A program made the position numbers and the translations under genes. The notes beneath the pieces are model-generated. The model was not told the origin of the DNA. It worked only from the letters and a program-made list of their open reading frames with translations, and did not search any database. A DNA stretch of 64,000 nt from Noviherbaspirillum suwonense (GTDB taxonomy: Bacteria > Pseudomonadota > Gammaproteobacteria > Burkholderiales > Burkholderiaceae_D): assembly GCF_900182955.1 (NCBI RefSeq), contig NZ_FXUL01000023.1, positions 41,010 through 105,009 on the forward strand. The letters are read 5' to 3'. This document shows, piece by piece, positions 16,583 to 26,500 of the stretch (positions are counted from its first letter, which is position 1; each line of letters begins with the position of its first letter).

Positions 16583-17185
16583 ATGAAATGTGTTCGCCTA
16601 TTGGCTACTGGTATGCTGATTGCCGCAATTTTCGCTTCCGGAAATTACTGGTTCAGCCACTTTTCAAAGCCGGCGTCCTTGCCCTTGGCTGTCATCCCCC
16701 GGGAAGCGCAATCATCGCTTGACGTCACTGCTGCCCGGAATCTCTTCGGGAAACGTGTCGAGATGCTGACGCGCCGCGACTACAAGCTGACCGGGGTGAT
16801 TTTTTCGGGCGCGATTACCGATCGCATGGCCATTATTTCCGTCAATAGGGAGCCTGCGGCTGTGGTGAGACTTGGTGGGCAACTACAAGCGGGTGTCACG
16901 CTGAAAGAAGTACATCGATTCAATATCATCCTGTCCATCGAACATGGCGACCTGCGTGTCGACTTCCCGCGAACGGCCCAGGCGCCGGCAGATAATTACG
17001 CCCTTGTCGAGAATCCGGAGCCCGTCCAGGTAACGGAAGCAGGACTGGCAGTGAACCAGGCAGAGGAAGCGGGCAGGGCGGAGTCGCCGGCGGCGGCGAC
17101 ACGTCCGGCGCCATGGGGGCTCTCCCGGCCAGATCCCGTTCCGGGCATCCCGGCCGTCATCCGGGCAGCGCCGCCGATGCGTTAG
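16583..17185 (+). CDS. GspC-like inner-membrane protein (orphan type II secretion component)
   Basis: The 200-residue protein has a short cytoplasmic start, one membrane helix (about residues 7-25) and a periplasmic domain. ARNLFGKRVEML, YKLTGVIFSGAITDRMAIIS and RLGGQLQAGVTLKEVHRFNI resemble the homology region of GspC. That region links the inner-membrane platform of type II secretion to the secretin. It ends in a Pro/Ala-rich tail rather than a PDZ domain. AGGGAG precedes the ATG. No other gsp gene lies in the window, so either the rest of the system is elsewhere or this is a solitary homologue. It borders the AT-rich block with exported proteins of unknown route. Confidence 0.6.
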   Translation: MKCVRLLATGMLIAAIFASGNYWFSHFSKPASLPLAVIPREAQSSLDVTAARNLFGKRVEMLTRRDYKLTGVIFSGAITDRMAIISVNREPAAVVRLGGQLQAGVTLKEVHRFNIILSIEHGDLRVDFPRTAQAPADNYALVENPEPVQVTEAGLAVNQAEEAGRAESPAAATRPAPWGLSRPDPVPGIPAVIRAAPPMR

Positions 17186-17383
17186 GCCTGCCGCGGATCG
17201 GATCCGCGCGGATACCCGCAATGCCATGCCTGCCTGTTAAACACCGTTTGGCCTGGACGATTACCTCCCGCTGCCACCATGCCTGGCGCCAGCGATGAAT
17301 GCCTGCCAGGAATCGTTGATCCGAAGCCGTCCGCATTCGCGTAAAATTCCGCGCTATTCCTTCACCCACCCGACAGCACGCAC

Positions 17384-17953
17384 ATGACCATCAAATCCGA
17401 CAAGTGGATACGCCGCATGGCCGAACAGACCGGCATGATCGAACCGTTCGAGCCGGGCCAGGTGCGCACCAACGCCAGCGGCCAGAAGATCGTCTCCTAC
17501 GGCACCTCGTCCTACGGCTACGACATCCGCTGCGCGGACGAATTCAAGATCTTCACCAATATCAACAGCACCATCGTCGACCCGAAGAACTTCGATGAAA
17601 ACTCCTTCGTCGACATCAAGAGCGACGTCTGCATCATTCCGCCGAACTCGTTCGCGCTGGCCCGCACCATCGAATATTTCCGCATACCGCGCAGCGTGCT
17701 GACCATCTGCCTGGGCAAGTCGACCTACGCGCGCTGCGGCATCATCGTCAACGTGACGCCGTTCGAGCCGGAATGGGAAGGCTACGTGACGCTGGAGTTT
17801 TCCAATACCACGCCGCTGCCGGCCAAGATCTATGCCGGCGAAGGCTGCGCCCAGGTGCTTTTCTTCGAGAGCGATGAAATCTGCGAAACCTCCTATCGCG
17901 ACCGCGGCGGCAAGTACCAGGGCCAGACCGGCGTGACCCTGCCCAAGACCTGA
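17384..17953 (+). CDS. dcd: dCTP deaminase
   Basis: A 189-residue protein matching dCTP deaminase along its full length. The enzyme converts dCTP to dUTP and ammonia, feeding thymidylate synthesis, and works as a trimer in the cytoplasm. Diagnostic stretches are [38 protein letters not shown] (substrate-binding Arg and Ser) and [20 protein letters not shown], which contains the catalytic glutamate. It ends with the flexible [10 protein letters not shown] tail that closes over the nucleotide. The aminodeoxychorismate synthase gene starts 17 bases downstream on the same strand. Confidence 0.97.
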   Translation: MTIKSDKWIRRMAEQTGMIEPFEPGQVRTNASGQKIVSYGTSSYGYDIRCADEFKIFTNINSTIVDPKNFDENSFVDIKSDVCIIPPNSFALARTIEYFRIPRSVLTICLGKSTYARCGIIVNVTPFEPEWEGYVTLEFSNTTPLPAKIYAGEGCAQVLFFESDEICETSYRDRGGKYQGQTGVTLPKT

Positions 17954-17970
17954 CGCCAGGCGACGCCACG

Positions 17971-19794
17971 GTGGACCAGGCATCCCCGCAGCACGACTGC
18001 TGCGTCCTGCTCGACGACTGTCATGCCAGCCCGGAGGCGCCGACCTCCCGGCTCTACACCGGGCATGTCCAGACCCTGGTCTCCGCCGATGCGGCTGGCC
18101 TGGACGCGCTGCTGCAGCACGCGCAGCAGGCGCTGGCGCGCGGTTTGCACGCGGTGCTGCTGTGCGACTACGAACTCGGGAAAGGCCTGCATCGCATCGC
18201 GCCGCGGCCACCGTCCGGGACGGGTGCGCAAGTGCTGCTTTTTTCGGCATGCCGCATGCTGAGCGCCGACCAGGCGGACGCCTGGCTGGCGCAGAGGGCC
18301 GGCGACGCGCCGGCCGGCATCGCGGGACTGCGCGCCGGCGAGGACGCGGCACACTTTTCCCGCGCCATCGCGCGCATCCATGCCTGGCTGGAAGCCGGCG
18401 ACGCCTACCAGATCAATTACACCTGGCGCTATCATTTCGACGCCTGGGGCGAGCCGGCGGCGCTGTACCGCCGGCTGCGCGCGCGCCAGCCGGTGCCCTA
18501 CGGCGCGCTGGTGCTGCTGCCGGACGGCAGGGCGGTCCTGTCGCTGTCGCCCGAGCTGTTCATGCGGCAGACCGGCCGCAGGCTGACGGCGCAGCCGATG
18601 AAGGGCACGGCCGCGGCCAGCGGCGACGCCGCGCGCGACGCGCAGGCCGCGGCGCACATGCAGCAGGACCCCAAGTCCCGCGCCGAGAACCTGATGATCG
18701 TCGACCTGCTGCGCAATGACTTCGGCCGGGTCGCCGAAACCGGCTCGGTGGGGGTGCCGGCCCTGTTTCAGGTGCAGCGGTTCGGCGCGGTATTGCAGAT
18801 GACGTCGACCGTGACGGCGACGCGGCGGGCCGACGTGGACACGGGCCAGGTGCTGGCAGCGCTCTTTCCCTGCGGCTCCGTGACCGGCGCGCCGAAGCGC
18901 CGCGCCATGCAGATCATCCGCGAGCTGGAAGACGCGCCGCGCGGCATCTATACCGGCGCCATAGGCTGGCTGGAGGCGTCCGGCGACTTTTGCCTGTCGG
19001 TGCCGATCCGCACGCTGGCGCTGGCGCCGCCCCGGGGCGGCCTGCGCAGCGGCGTGCTGGGCGTGGGCGCCGGCATCGTGCACGACAGCCGCGCCGCCGA
19101 CGAATATGCGGAGTGCCTGCAGAAGGCGCGTTTCCTGACGGGGCTGGCGCAACCGTTCACCCTGTTCGAAACCATGCGCGCAAGCCGCGACGGCGGCTGC
19201 GCACATCTGCGGCGCCACCTTGCCCGGCTGGCGGCGTCGGCCCAGTACTTCGGCTTCGGCTATGACGAAGCGGGAGTGCAGGCCGCGCTTGACGCGGCCT
19301 GCGCCGCACTGCCCGATGGCGCGCATGCTCTGAAGCTGGTGCTGGCCTTCGACGGCAGCGCCAGCATCGCGGCCAGCCCTCTGGCGCCCTGGCCGCGGCC
19401 GGCCACGGTGCTGCTCGCGCCGCAGCCGACCTGCTCCGACGAGTTGTTCCTGAGGCACAAGACCAGCCTGCGCGAACGCTACGACAGCGCCTGGCGCGCG
19501 GCCCAGGCCGAAGGTGCATTCGACATGCTGTTCCATAACGAGCGGGGCGAGCTGACCGAGGGCGGGCGCAGCAATGTGTTCCTGCTGCTGGACGGCGCCT
19601 GGCTCACGCCGCCGCTGGGCGCGGGCGTGCTTCCCGGCGTGATGCGCAGCGTGCTGCTGGACGATCCGGCATGGGCCGCACGGGAGGCTAGGCTGACGCT
19701 GGATGATCTGAAGCGCGCGGAAGGGCTGGTCGTATGCAATGCGCTGCGCGGCCCGATGCCCGTGTCATTGCAGCACGACAAGCAGGCGCAATGA
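17971..19794 (+). CDS. pabB: Aminodeoxychorismate synthase component I fused to 4-amino-4-deoxychorismate lyase
   Basis: A 607-residue fusion making 4-aminobenzoate for folate. Residues 1 to about 385 are a chorismate-binding domain with PMKGTAAA (Lys211 is the lysine typical of PabB rather than TrpE), ENLMIVDLLRNDFG and GSVTGAPKRRAM. Residues from about 390 are a PabC-like, PLP-dependent aminodeoxychorismate lyase with catalytic Lys497 in RHKTS and the EGGRSNVF motif. The start is a GTG with only a weak ribosome site. An amidotransferase subunit (PabA) is not encoded nearby, and TrpG probably serves. Such PabB-PabC fusions are known in proteobacteria. Confidence 0.93.
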   Translation: MDQASPQHDCCVLLDDCHASPEAPTSRLYTGHVQTLVSADAAGLDALLQHAQQALARGLHAVLLCDYELGKGLHRIAPRPPSGTGAQVLLFSACRMLSADQADAWLAQRAGDAPAGIAGLRAGEDAAHFSRAIARIHAWLEAGDAYQINYTWRYHFDAWGEPAALYRRLRARQPVPYGALVLLPDGRAVLSLSPELFMRQTGRRLTAQPMKGTAAASGDAARDAQAAAHMQQDPKSRAENLMIVDLLRNDFGRVAETGSVGVPALFQVQRFGAVLQMTSTVTATRRADVDTGQVLAALFPCGSVTGAPKRRAMQIIRELEDAPRGIYTGAIGWLEASGDFCLSVPIRTLALAPPRGGLRSGVLGVGAGIVHDSRAADEYAECLQKARFLTGLAQPFTLFETMRASRDGGCAHLRRHLARLAASAQYFGFGYDEAGVQAALDAACAALPDGAHALKLVLAFDGSASIAASPLAPWPRPATVLLAPQPTCSDELFLRHKTSLRERYDSAWRAAQAEGAFDMLFHNERGELTEGGRSNVFLLLDGAWLTPPLGAGVLPGVMRSVLLDDPAWAAREARLTLDDLKRAEGLVVCNALRGPMPVSLQHDKQAQ

Positions 19795-19888
19795 ACTGAA
19801 CAGTGGCGAAGCGCCGAGCTTGTCCGATCTCAAGACTGCCGCAGCGACAGCTATTAGGGTTGAGTTGCTCTGACTCTTCCTTTTTTCC

Positions 19889-22057
19889 ATGTTGCAAGCC
19901 GACACCTTGAACCAGGCGACGTCCGGCTGGCCCCTGCCGCCGCGCGCCGAAGAACTGCCCGACCCGCTGCTTGCGTGCCTGCTGGACCTGGCGCGCCTGC
20001 ATGGCCGGGCAGCCAGCCGCGCCGCGCTGTTAGGCGGGCTGCCGCTCGAAGACGGGCTGTTGACGCCTGAGCTGTTCCTGCGCGCGGCGCGCCGCATCGG
20101 CCTGGACAGCGCGCTGTCGCGGCGTGAACTCGACGACATCGGCCAGGCGATGCTGCCGGTGGTGCTGCTGCTGCACGCGCGCAGCGCCTGCGTGCTGGTG
20201 GGCAGGGACGACGAGGGCGCGCACCTGCTGATGCCGCAACAGGGCGCCACCGTGATGCCGGTCGAGCAGCTGCGGCTGCGCTACGCCGGGGCCGTGCTGC
20301 TGGCCCGGCCCGTGGTCAACTGCGACGAGCGCAGCGCAGCCAGCGCGCCGCCGGCGGCCGCGCACTGGCTGCGCGACGCGCTGCTGCCCTTGTGGCCGCT
20401 GTATGGCGAAGTCGTGCTGGCGTCGCTGATGATCAACCTGTTCGCGCTGTGCATGCCGCTGTTCTCGATGAATGTCTATGACCGCGTGGTGCCCAACCAT
20501 GCGATGGCGACGCTGTGGGCGCTGGCGATCGGCATGGGCGCGGTGACGCTGTTCGACTTCGGCATGCGGATGCTGCGCGGCTACTTCATCGACATCGCCG
20601 GCAAGCGCATCGACCTGCAGCTGTCGGCCCAGGTGTTCCAGCGCGTGCTCGACCTGCGAATGGCGGCGCGGCCGGCCTCGGCCGGCGCATTTGCCAGCAA
20701 TCTGCAGGAGTTCGAAAGCGTGCGCGACTTCGCGACCTCGGCCACGATGGCGGTGCTGGTCGACCTGCCGTTCGTCATCCTGTTCATCGGCGCGATGTTC
20801 TGGGTCGGCGGCGGCGTCGCCTGGGTGCCGGTGCTGACGATCCCGGTGATACTCGGCGCCAGCCTGCTGCTGCAGATGCCGCTGTCCCGGCTCGTGGCGC
20901 AGACCAGCCGGCTGGGCGCGCAGCGACAGGCCACGCTGGTCGAAAGCCTGGTCGGGCTGGAAGCGGTCAAGGCGGCGGGCGCGCAGCGCATGCTGCAGCG
21001 GCGCTGGGAAGAACTGGCAGCGCAGATCGCCCGGCTGGGCATGAATGCGCGGCTGCTGTCGGCCTGCGCGATCAACTTCGCGCAGTTCGCGCAGCAGGCG
21101 GCCTACGTGCTGGTCATCGTGGTCGGCGTGCTGGCGATCGCGGAAGACAGGATGACGCTCGGCGCACTGATCGCCTGCACCATCCTGGCCGGGCGGGCGC
21201 TGGCGCCGTGGTCGCAGATCGCGTCCCTGCTCGCGCGCTACCACCAGGCGCGCAATGCGCTGCATGTCACCGCGCAGGTGATGCAGCTGCCGGTGGAGCA
21301 TGCGCCCGGGCAGCGCTTCCTCGACCGCGGCCCGCTGCGCGGCGAGATCGAGTTCCGGGACGTGCGCTTCCGCTACCCGGGACAGCAGGCCGAGGCGCTG
21401 CACGGGATCTCGCTCCGCATCGCCGCCGGCGAGCGGGTCGCCATCATTGGCCGCATCGGCTCGGGCAAGACGACCGTGGAAAAGCTGGTGATGTCGCTCT
21501 ATGCGCCGGATGCCGGCGCGGTGCTGGTCGACGGCACCGACGTGCGGCAGCTCGACCCGTCGCTGCTGCGCCGGCAGATCGGCCATGTGCCGCAGGACGT
21601 GACCCTGTTCTACGGCAGCATCCGCGACAATATCGTGCTCGGGGAAAGCGGCATCGACGACGAGGCGATGCTGCGGGCCGCTGCCATCGGCGGCGTCGCC
21701 GACTTCGTCGCCGCGTCGGCCGAAGGCTATGACATGCAGGTCGGCGAACGCGGCTGCTGCCTGTCCGGCGGCCAGCGGCAGTCGATCGCGATCGCGCGGG
21801 CCGAACTGCTGGCGCCGCCCATCCTGCTGCTCGACGAGCCGAGCAGCGCAATGGACGCGCGTTCGGAACAGCTGTTCAAGGAAAGGCTGGCGGCGCAGAT
21901 CGAAGGCCGCACGCTGGTGCTGGTGTCCCATCGCGGCTCGCTGCTGTCGCTGGTGGAGCGGGTGCTGGTGCTGGACCAGGGCAGGCTGGTGGCCGACGGC
22001 CCGCGCGAGGCCGTGCTGGCCGCGCTGGCCGCGGGCAAGCTCCATGTCGCGCGCTGA
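19889..22057 (+). CDS. Type I secretion ABC transporter (LapB/HlyB family)
   Basis: A 722-residue exporter. Residues of about 1-140 form a peptidase C39-like domain that lacks the catalytic Cys/His, as in HlyB and LapB. A six-helix membrane domain (about 160-440) and an ATPase domain follow. Walker A is GRIGSGKTT (521-529), the signature is LSGGQRQ (625-631) and Walker B is ILLLDE (645-650). It would energise export of the RTX protein encoded two genes downstream through a HlyD-type adaptor and a TolC-type pore. The first in-frame ATG after a stop has no recognisable ribosome site, so translation may be weak. The TolC partner is not in this window. Confidence 0.92.
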   Translation: MLQADTLNQATSGWPLPPRAEELPDPLLACLLDLARLHGRAASRAALLGGLPLEDGLLTPELFLRAARRIGLDSALSRRELDDIGQAMLPVVLLLHARSACVLVGRDDEGAHLLMPQQGATVMPVEQLRLRYAGAVLLARPVVNCDERSAASAPPAAAHWLRDALLPLWPLYGEVVLASLMINLFALCMPLFSMNVYDRVVPNHAMATLWALAIGMGAVTLFDFGMRMLRGYFIDIAGKRIDLQLSAQVFQRVLDLRMAARPASAGAFASNLQEFESVRDFATSATMAVLVDLPFVILFIGAMFWVGGGVAWVPVLTIPVILGASLLLQMPLSRLVAQTSRLGAQRQATLVESLVGLEAVKAAGAQRMLQRRWEELAAQIARLGMNARLLSACAINFAQFAQQAAYVLVIVVGVLAIAEDRMTLGALIACTILAGRALAPWSQIASLLARYHQARNALHVTAQVMQLPVEHAPGQRFLDRGPLRGEIEFRDVRFRYPGQQAEALHGISLRIAAGERVAIIGRIGSGKTTVEKLVMSLYAPDAGAVLVDGTDVRQLDPSLLRRQIGHVPQDVTLFYGSIRDNIVLGESGIDDEAMLRAAAIGGVADFVAASAEGYDMQVGERGCCLSGGQRQSIAIARAELLAPPILLLDEPSSAMDARSEQLFKERLAAQIEGRTLVLVSHRGSLLSLVERVLVLDQGRLVADGPREAVLAALAAGKLHVAR

Positions 22058-23435
22058 ATCCCGGATGCGCGCGCCGCCGGCCTGGCAGGCGCCGGGCGCG
22101 GCGCTGCCCGAGCCGGTCAACGACGCCGACTACCTTCAGGGCGTCGGCGGCATGCTGCTGCACGGGCCGCGCCGGGCGACCCGTTGGGCGTTCTGGCTGA
22201 CCCTGCTGTTCTGGCTCGCGGCAGTGGCCTGGGCGGCGCTGGCGCAGGTCGACGAGTACGCGGTGGCCGAGGGCAAGGTGGTGCCGTCGTCGCGGCTGCA
22301 GCTGGTGCAGAACCTGGAGGGCGGCATCGTCGCCGAAGTGCTGGTGAAGACCGGCGACCGGGTGGAGAAGGACCAGCCCCTGCTGCGGATGGACCCGGTG
22401 CGCTTCGCGTCGGCGTCGCAGGAAGGTCAGGCCAAGGATCGCGCGCTGCTGGCGCGCATCGCCCGGCTGTCCGCCGAAGCGGCCGGACTGCCGTTCACGC
22501 CGCCGCCGGCGCTGGCCGGCAGCGCGCCGGCGCTGGTGCAGCAGGAGGCCGCGCTGCATGCCGGACGCCAGCAGGCGCTGCGGGCCAACCTGGCGGTGCT
22601 GCGGCAGCAGGCCGACCAGCGCGAACAGGAGCTGGCGGAAAAGCAGGCCAGGCAGGCGCAGCTCCAGCAAAGCCACGCGCTGGTGACCCGCGAGCTGGAG
22701 ATGGTGCAGCCGATGGCGAACCAGGGCTACATCACCAGGCTGGACGCGGTGCGGCTGGAGCGCCAGGCCAACGACCTGCGCGGCGAACTCGACGCCGCCC
22801 GGCTGGCGCTGCCCCGGCTGCAGGCGGCGCTGCGCGAGGCGCGCGAACGGGTCGACGAGGCGACGGCCCGCTTCCGCGCCGACGCTATGAAGGAACTGAG
22901 CCTGGCCCGGGCCGAGCAGGCCGCGCTGGCCGCGGCCAACACCGAGCTGGAAGACCGGCTGCGGCGCACCGAAGTGCGGGCGCCGGTGGCGGGCGTGGTC
23001 AAGCAGCTCAAGGTCAATACGGTGGGCGGCGTGATACAGCCCGGCATGGAGCTGATGGAAATCGTTCCGCATGAAGACACGCTGCTGGTCGAGGCCAGGG
23101 TCAGGCCGGCCGACATCGCCTTCCTGCATGCCGGACAGGACGCGCTGGTCAAGCTCTCCGCCTATGACTTCGCGATCTACGGCGGCTTCCCGGCGACGCT
23201 CGAACAGATCGGCGCCGATACGCTGACGCCCGACAGGCCGGGCGAGCGCGCCGAAAGCTACTACCTGGTCCAGGTCCGCACGCGCGGCAGCACGCCGACC
23301 GGCGCTGCCCGGCCCCTGTCCATCATGCCGGGCATGGTGGCGACCGTCGACATCCACACCGGGAGGAAGAGCGTGCTGCACTACCTCCTCAAGCCCATCG
23401 TCCGCGCAAGGGACGCAATGCTGCGCGAACGCTGA
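22044..23435 (+). CDS. HlyD family periplasmic adaptor of type I secretion
   Basis: A 463-residue membrane fusion protein. One membrane helix spans about residues 50-70. A beta-barrel/lipoyl half (VVPSSRLQLVQNLEGGIVAE) follows, then a long alpha-helical coiled-coil hairpin of about 200 residues rich in Gln, Glu, Leu and Arg, and the second lipoyl half (VRAPVAGVVKQLKVNTVGGV). The C-terminal barrel ends in IMPGMVATVDIHTGRKS, a hallmark of the family. It would bridge the ABC exporter to an outer-membrane pore. The start overlaps the exporter gene by 14 bases. A second ATG seven codons later is an alternative. Confidence 0.93.
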   Translation: MSRAESRMRAPPAWQAPGAALPEPVNDADYLQGVGGMLLHGPRRATRWAFWLTLLFWLAAVAWAALAQVDEYAVAEGKVVPSSRLQLVQNLEGGIVAEVLVKTGDRVEKDQPLLRMDPVRFASASQEGQAKDRALLARIARLSAEAAGLPFTPPPALAGSAPALVQQEAALHAGRQQALRANLAVLRQQADQREQELAEKQARQAQLQQSHALVTRELEMVQPMANQGYITRLDAVRLERQANDLRGELDAARLALPRLQAALREARERVDEATARFRADAMKELSLARAEQAALAAANTELEDRLRRTEVRAPVAGVVKQLKVNTVGGVIQPGMELMEIVPHEDTLLVEARVRPADIAFLHAGQDALVKLSAYDFAIYGGFPATLEQIGADTLTPDRPGERAESYYLVQVRTRGSTPTGAARPLSIMPGMVATVDIHTGRKSVLHYLLKPIVRARDAMLRER

Positions 23436-23554
23436 ACAGGCCCGCACGGGCATTGATCCAGATTGACCCGGACGGGCGGTGATGGACTAGCCTGCATCAT
23501 TGCACCTGCCGGCCGGCCCACGCCGCGCCGTTCTCAACCAGCGGAAGACACATC

Positions 23555-26500
23555 ATGGCGACGGTTAATGGCACCAGCTTCGCGGACAACCTGGTCGGCA
23601 CGTCCGGCGCGGACACGATGAACGGGCGCGCGGGCAATGACGTCATCCGCGGCGGCGGCGGGCGCGACACCATCACGCTGGGCAGCGGCCGCGACACCGC
23701 GGTGTATACGGCGACGACCGATTCCCCTTTCGGCGCCAACGGCGACGTGATCACCGACTTTGCCAAGGGCGACGACCGTATCGACCTGACCGCGCTGCTG
23801 GGCGCCACCGACCTGACCTGGGGCGGCCTGACCGCCACGGCCAACGGCGTCTGGTACAGCAGGAGCGGCACCACGGTGTCTATCCTGGTCGACACCAATG
23901 GCTTGCCGGGCACGCCGGAGATGCGCATCGACCTGCTGAACATCAGCACCACGACGGTGCTGGCGGCAAGCGACTTCACAGGCGTCGTGGTGCGGACCAA
24001 TGCCGCGCCAATCTTCACATCGCAGGCAAACTGGACCATGCCGGAAAACGGCACGGCGATCGGCACTGTCGCCGCCACCGACGCCGACAGCCCGGCGCTG
24101 ACGTACAGCGTGGTGGCCGGCGTGGATGCGTCGCGCGTCAGCATCAACCCGACTACCGGCGTCCTCAGCTTCGTGATCGCGCCCAACTTCGAAGTGCCGG
24201 CCGACGTCGGGGCCAACAATGTCTACAACTTCACCGTGCAGGCCAGCGACGGCGCGTTGAACACGACGCAGGCGGTGACTGTCACGGTAAGCAATGTCAA
24301 CGAGGCAGCGCCGGTGTTTGCCTCGCCCGCGACCTTCTCCGTGCCGGAGAATGGCACGGCGGTGGGCACGGTCGCCGCCACCGACAGCGATAACCAGGCA
24401 CTGACCTACAGCCTGGTCGCTGGCGGGGACGCGTCTGCCTTCACGATCAATGCCGCGACCGGCGCGCTGGCCTTCGCCTCCGCGCCCAACTTCGAAGTAC
24501 CCACCGATGCGGGCGCGAACAATGTCTATAACCTGACCGTGCAGGCCAGCGACGGCACGCTCAACACAACCCAGGCCGTGGCCGTGACCGTCACCGATGT
24601 CAACGAAACGCCTACGGGCGCAGCACCCGTGTTCACATCGCCGGCAGCCTTCAGCATCGCGGAAAACAGCACGGCGGTGGGCGCGGTCGTCGCCACCGAC
24701 GCCGACAGTCCCACGGTGACCTACAGCCTGGTAGCCGGCGGCGACGCGGGCGCTTTCACGGTCAATGCCGCGACCGGCGCACTGTCCTTCGCCGCCGCGC
24801 CGAACTTCGAGGCACCCACCGATGCCGGCGCGAATAACGTCTACAACCTGACCGTGCAGGCCAGCGACGGCACGCTCAACACCACCCAGGCCGTGGCCGT
24901 GACGGTCACCGACGTGCTCAATGAAACCCTGACCGGCAACGCGGCGGACAACACGCTGGCCGGCGCGGCGGGCAATGACACCTTCACGGGCAACGGCGGC
25001 GCCGACACGCTCACCGGCAATGGCGGCGGCGACACCTTCGTCGTCGCCAGCGCGCAGGATTCGCCGGCCAACACGAACTGGCAGACGCCGCCGGACGGGA
25101 GCGTGACCCGGGTATGGGATGTCATCACCGACTTCACGCTCGGCAGCGACAAGATCGACCTGAGCGCGTTGCTGGGCGCAACCGACCTGGCCTGGGCCGG
25201 GACTACGCCGACGGGCAACGCGGTCTGGTATGTCAATTCCGGCACGCAGGCTTTCATCTATGCCGACATCGACAACAATCCGCCGCCGGACGTGATGATC
25301 GCGCTGCAGAATGCGGGTTCGATGGCACTGACGGCAAGCGACTTCATCGGCGTGGTTGGCGGCTTCACCGGCGGTATCGGCGCGGCGCCTGTCTTCACAT
25401 CGCCAGCGACTTTTTCGGCGCCGGAGAACGGCGCGGCGGCGGGCACGGTCGCCGCCACCGACGCCGACAGTCCGACGCTGACCTACAGCCTGGCGGGCGG
25501 CGCGGATGCGGCACGCTTCGGCATCAATTCGGCCACCGGCGCGCTCAGCTTCGTGGCCGCACCCAACTTCGAGGCGCCGGCCGACGTCGGCGCCAACAAT
25601 GTCTACAACGTCACCGTGCAGGCCAGCGACGGCACGCTGAACACGACGCAGGCGATTGCGGTGACGGTCACCAATGTCAACGATGTCGCACCGGCCTTCA
25701 CGTCGCCGGCCACCTTCACGCTGCCGGAGAACGGCACGGCGGTGGGCACGGTCGCCGCGACCGATGCCGACAGCCCCTCGGTCACCTACAGCCTGGTGGC
25801 GGGCGGCGATGCGGCCGCATTCACGATCAATGCCGCGACCGGCGCGCTGGCCTTCGCCGCCGCGCCGAACTTCGAGGCGCCGACCGACGCAGGCGCGAAC
25901 AATGTCTACAACCTCACCGTGCAGACCAGCGACGGCACGCTGAACACGACGCAGGCCGTGGCCGTCACGGTGACCGATGTGGTGACCGAGGCGATCGCCG
26001 GCACCGCGGGCAATGACACCCTGGCCGGCACCGTGGGCGACGACCTGATCGATATCGGCGCTGGCGGCAATGACACGGTCGCCGCAGGCAGCGGCACCGA
26101 CACGATACTGGCCGGCGCGGCATTCAACGCGGCCGACCGCATCGACGGCGGCACCGAGGTCGATGACACCATCGAGCCGGACGTGCTGGTCCTGGACGGC
26201 AACTATGCGGCCGGCGTGAGCTTCGCCGCCGCCACGCTGGTGAATGTGGAAGAGATCCTCCTCACCGCGGGGAACAGCTACAGCCTGACCACCAGCGACG
26301 GCACCGTCGTCGCCAGCTCGATCAGCATAGACGGCTCCGCGCTCCTGGCCGGCAACACGCTGACCGTCAATGCGGCCGCCGAGACCGAGGCCGGCGCGAG
26401 CTACACGATGACCGGCGGCGCCGGCAATGACATCCTGACCGGCGGCGCCGGCCCTGACTATTTCGACATCAGCTTCGGCGGCAACGATGCCGTCAGCGGC

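Noticed and set aside
17316..17347. dcd promoter TTGATC ... TAAAAT
   Set aside because: The spacer is 20 bases, too long for a convincing sigma-70 promoter.
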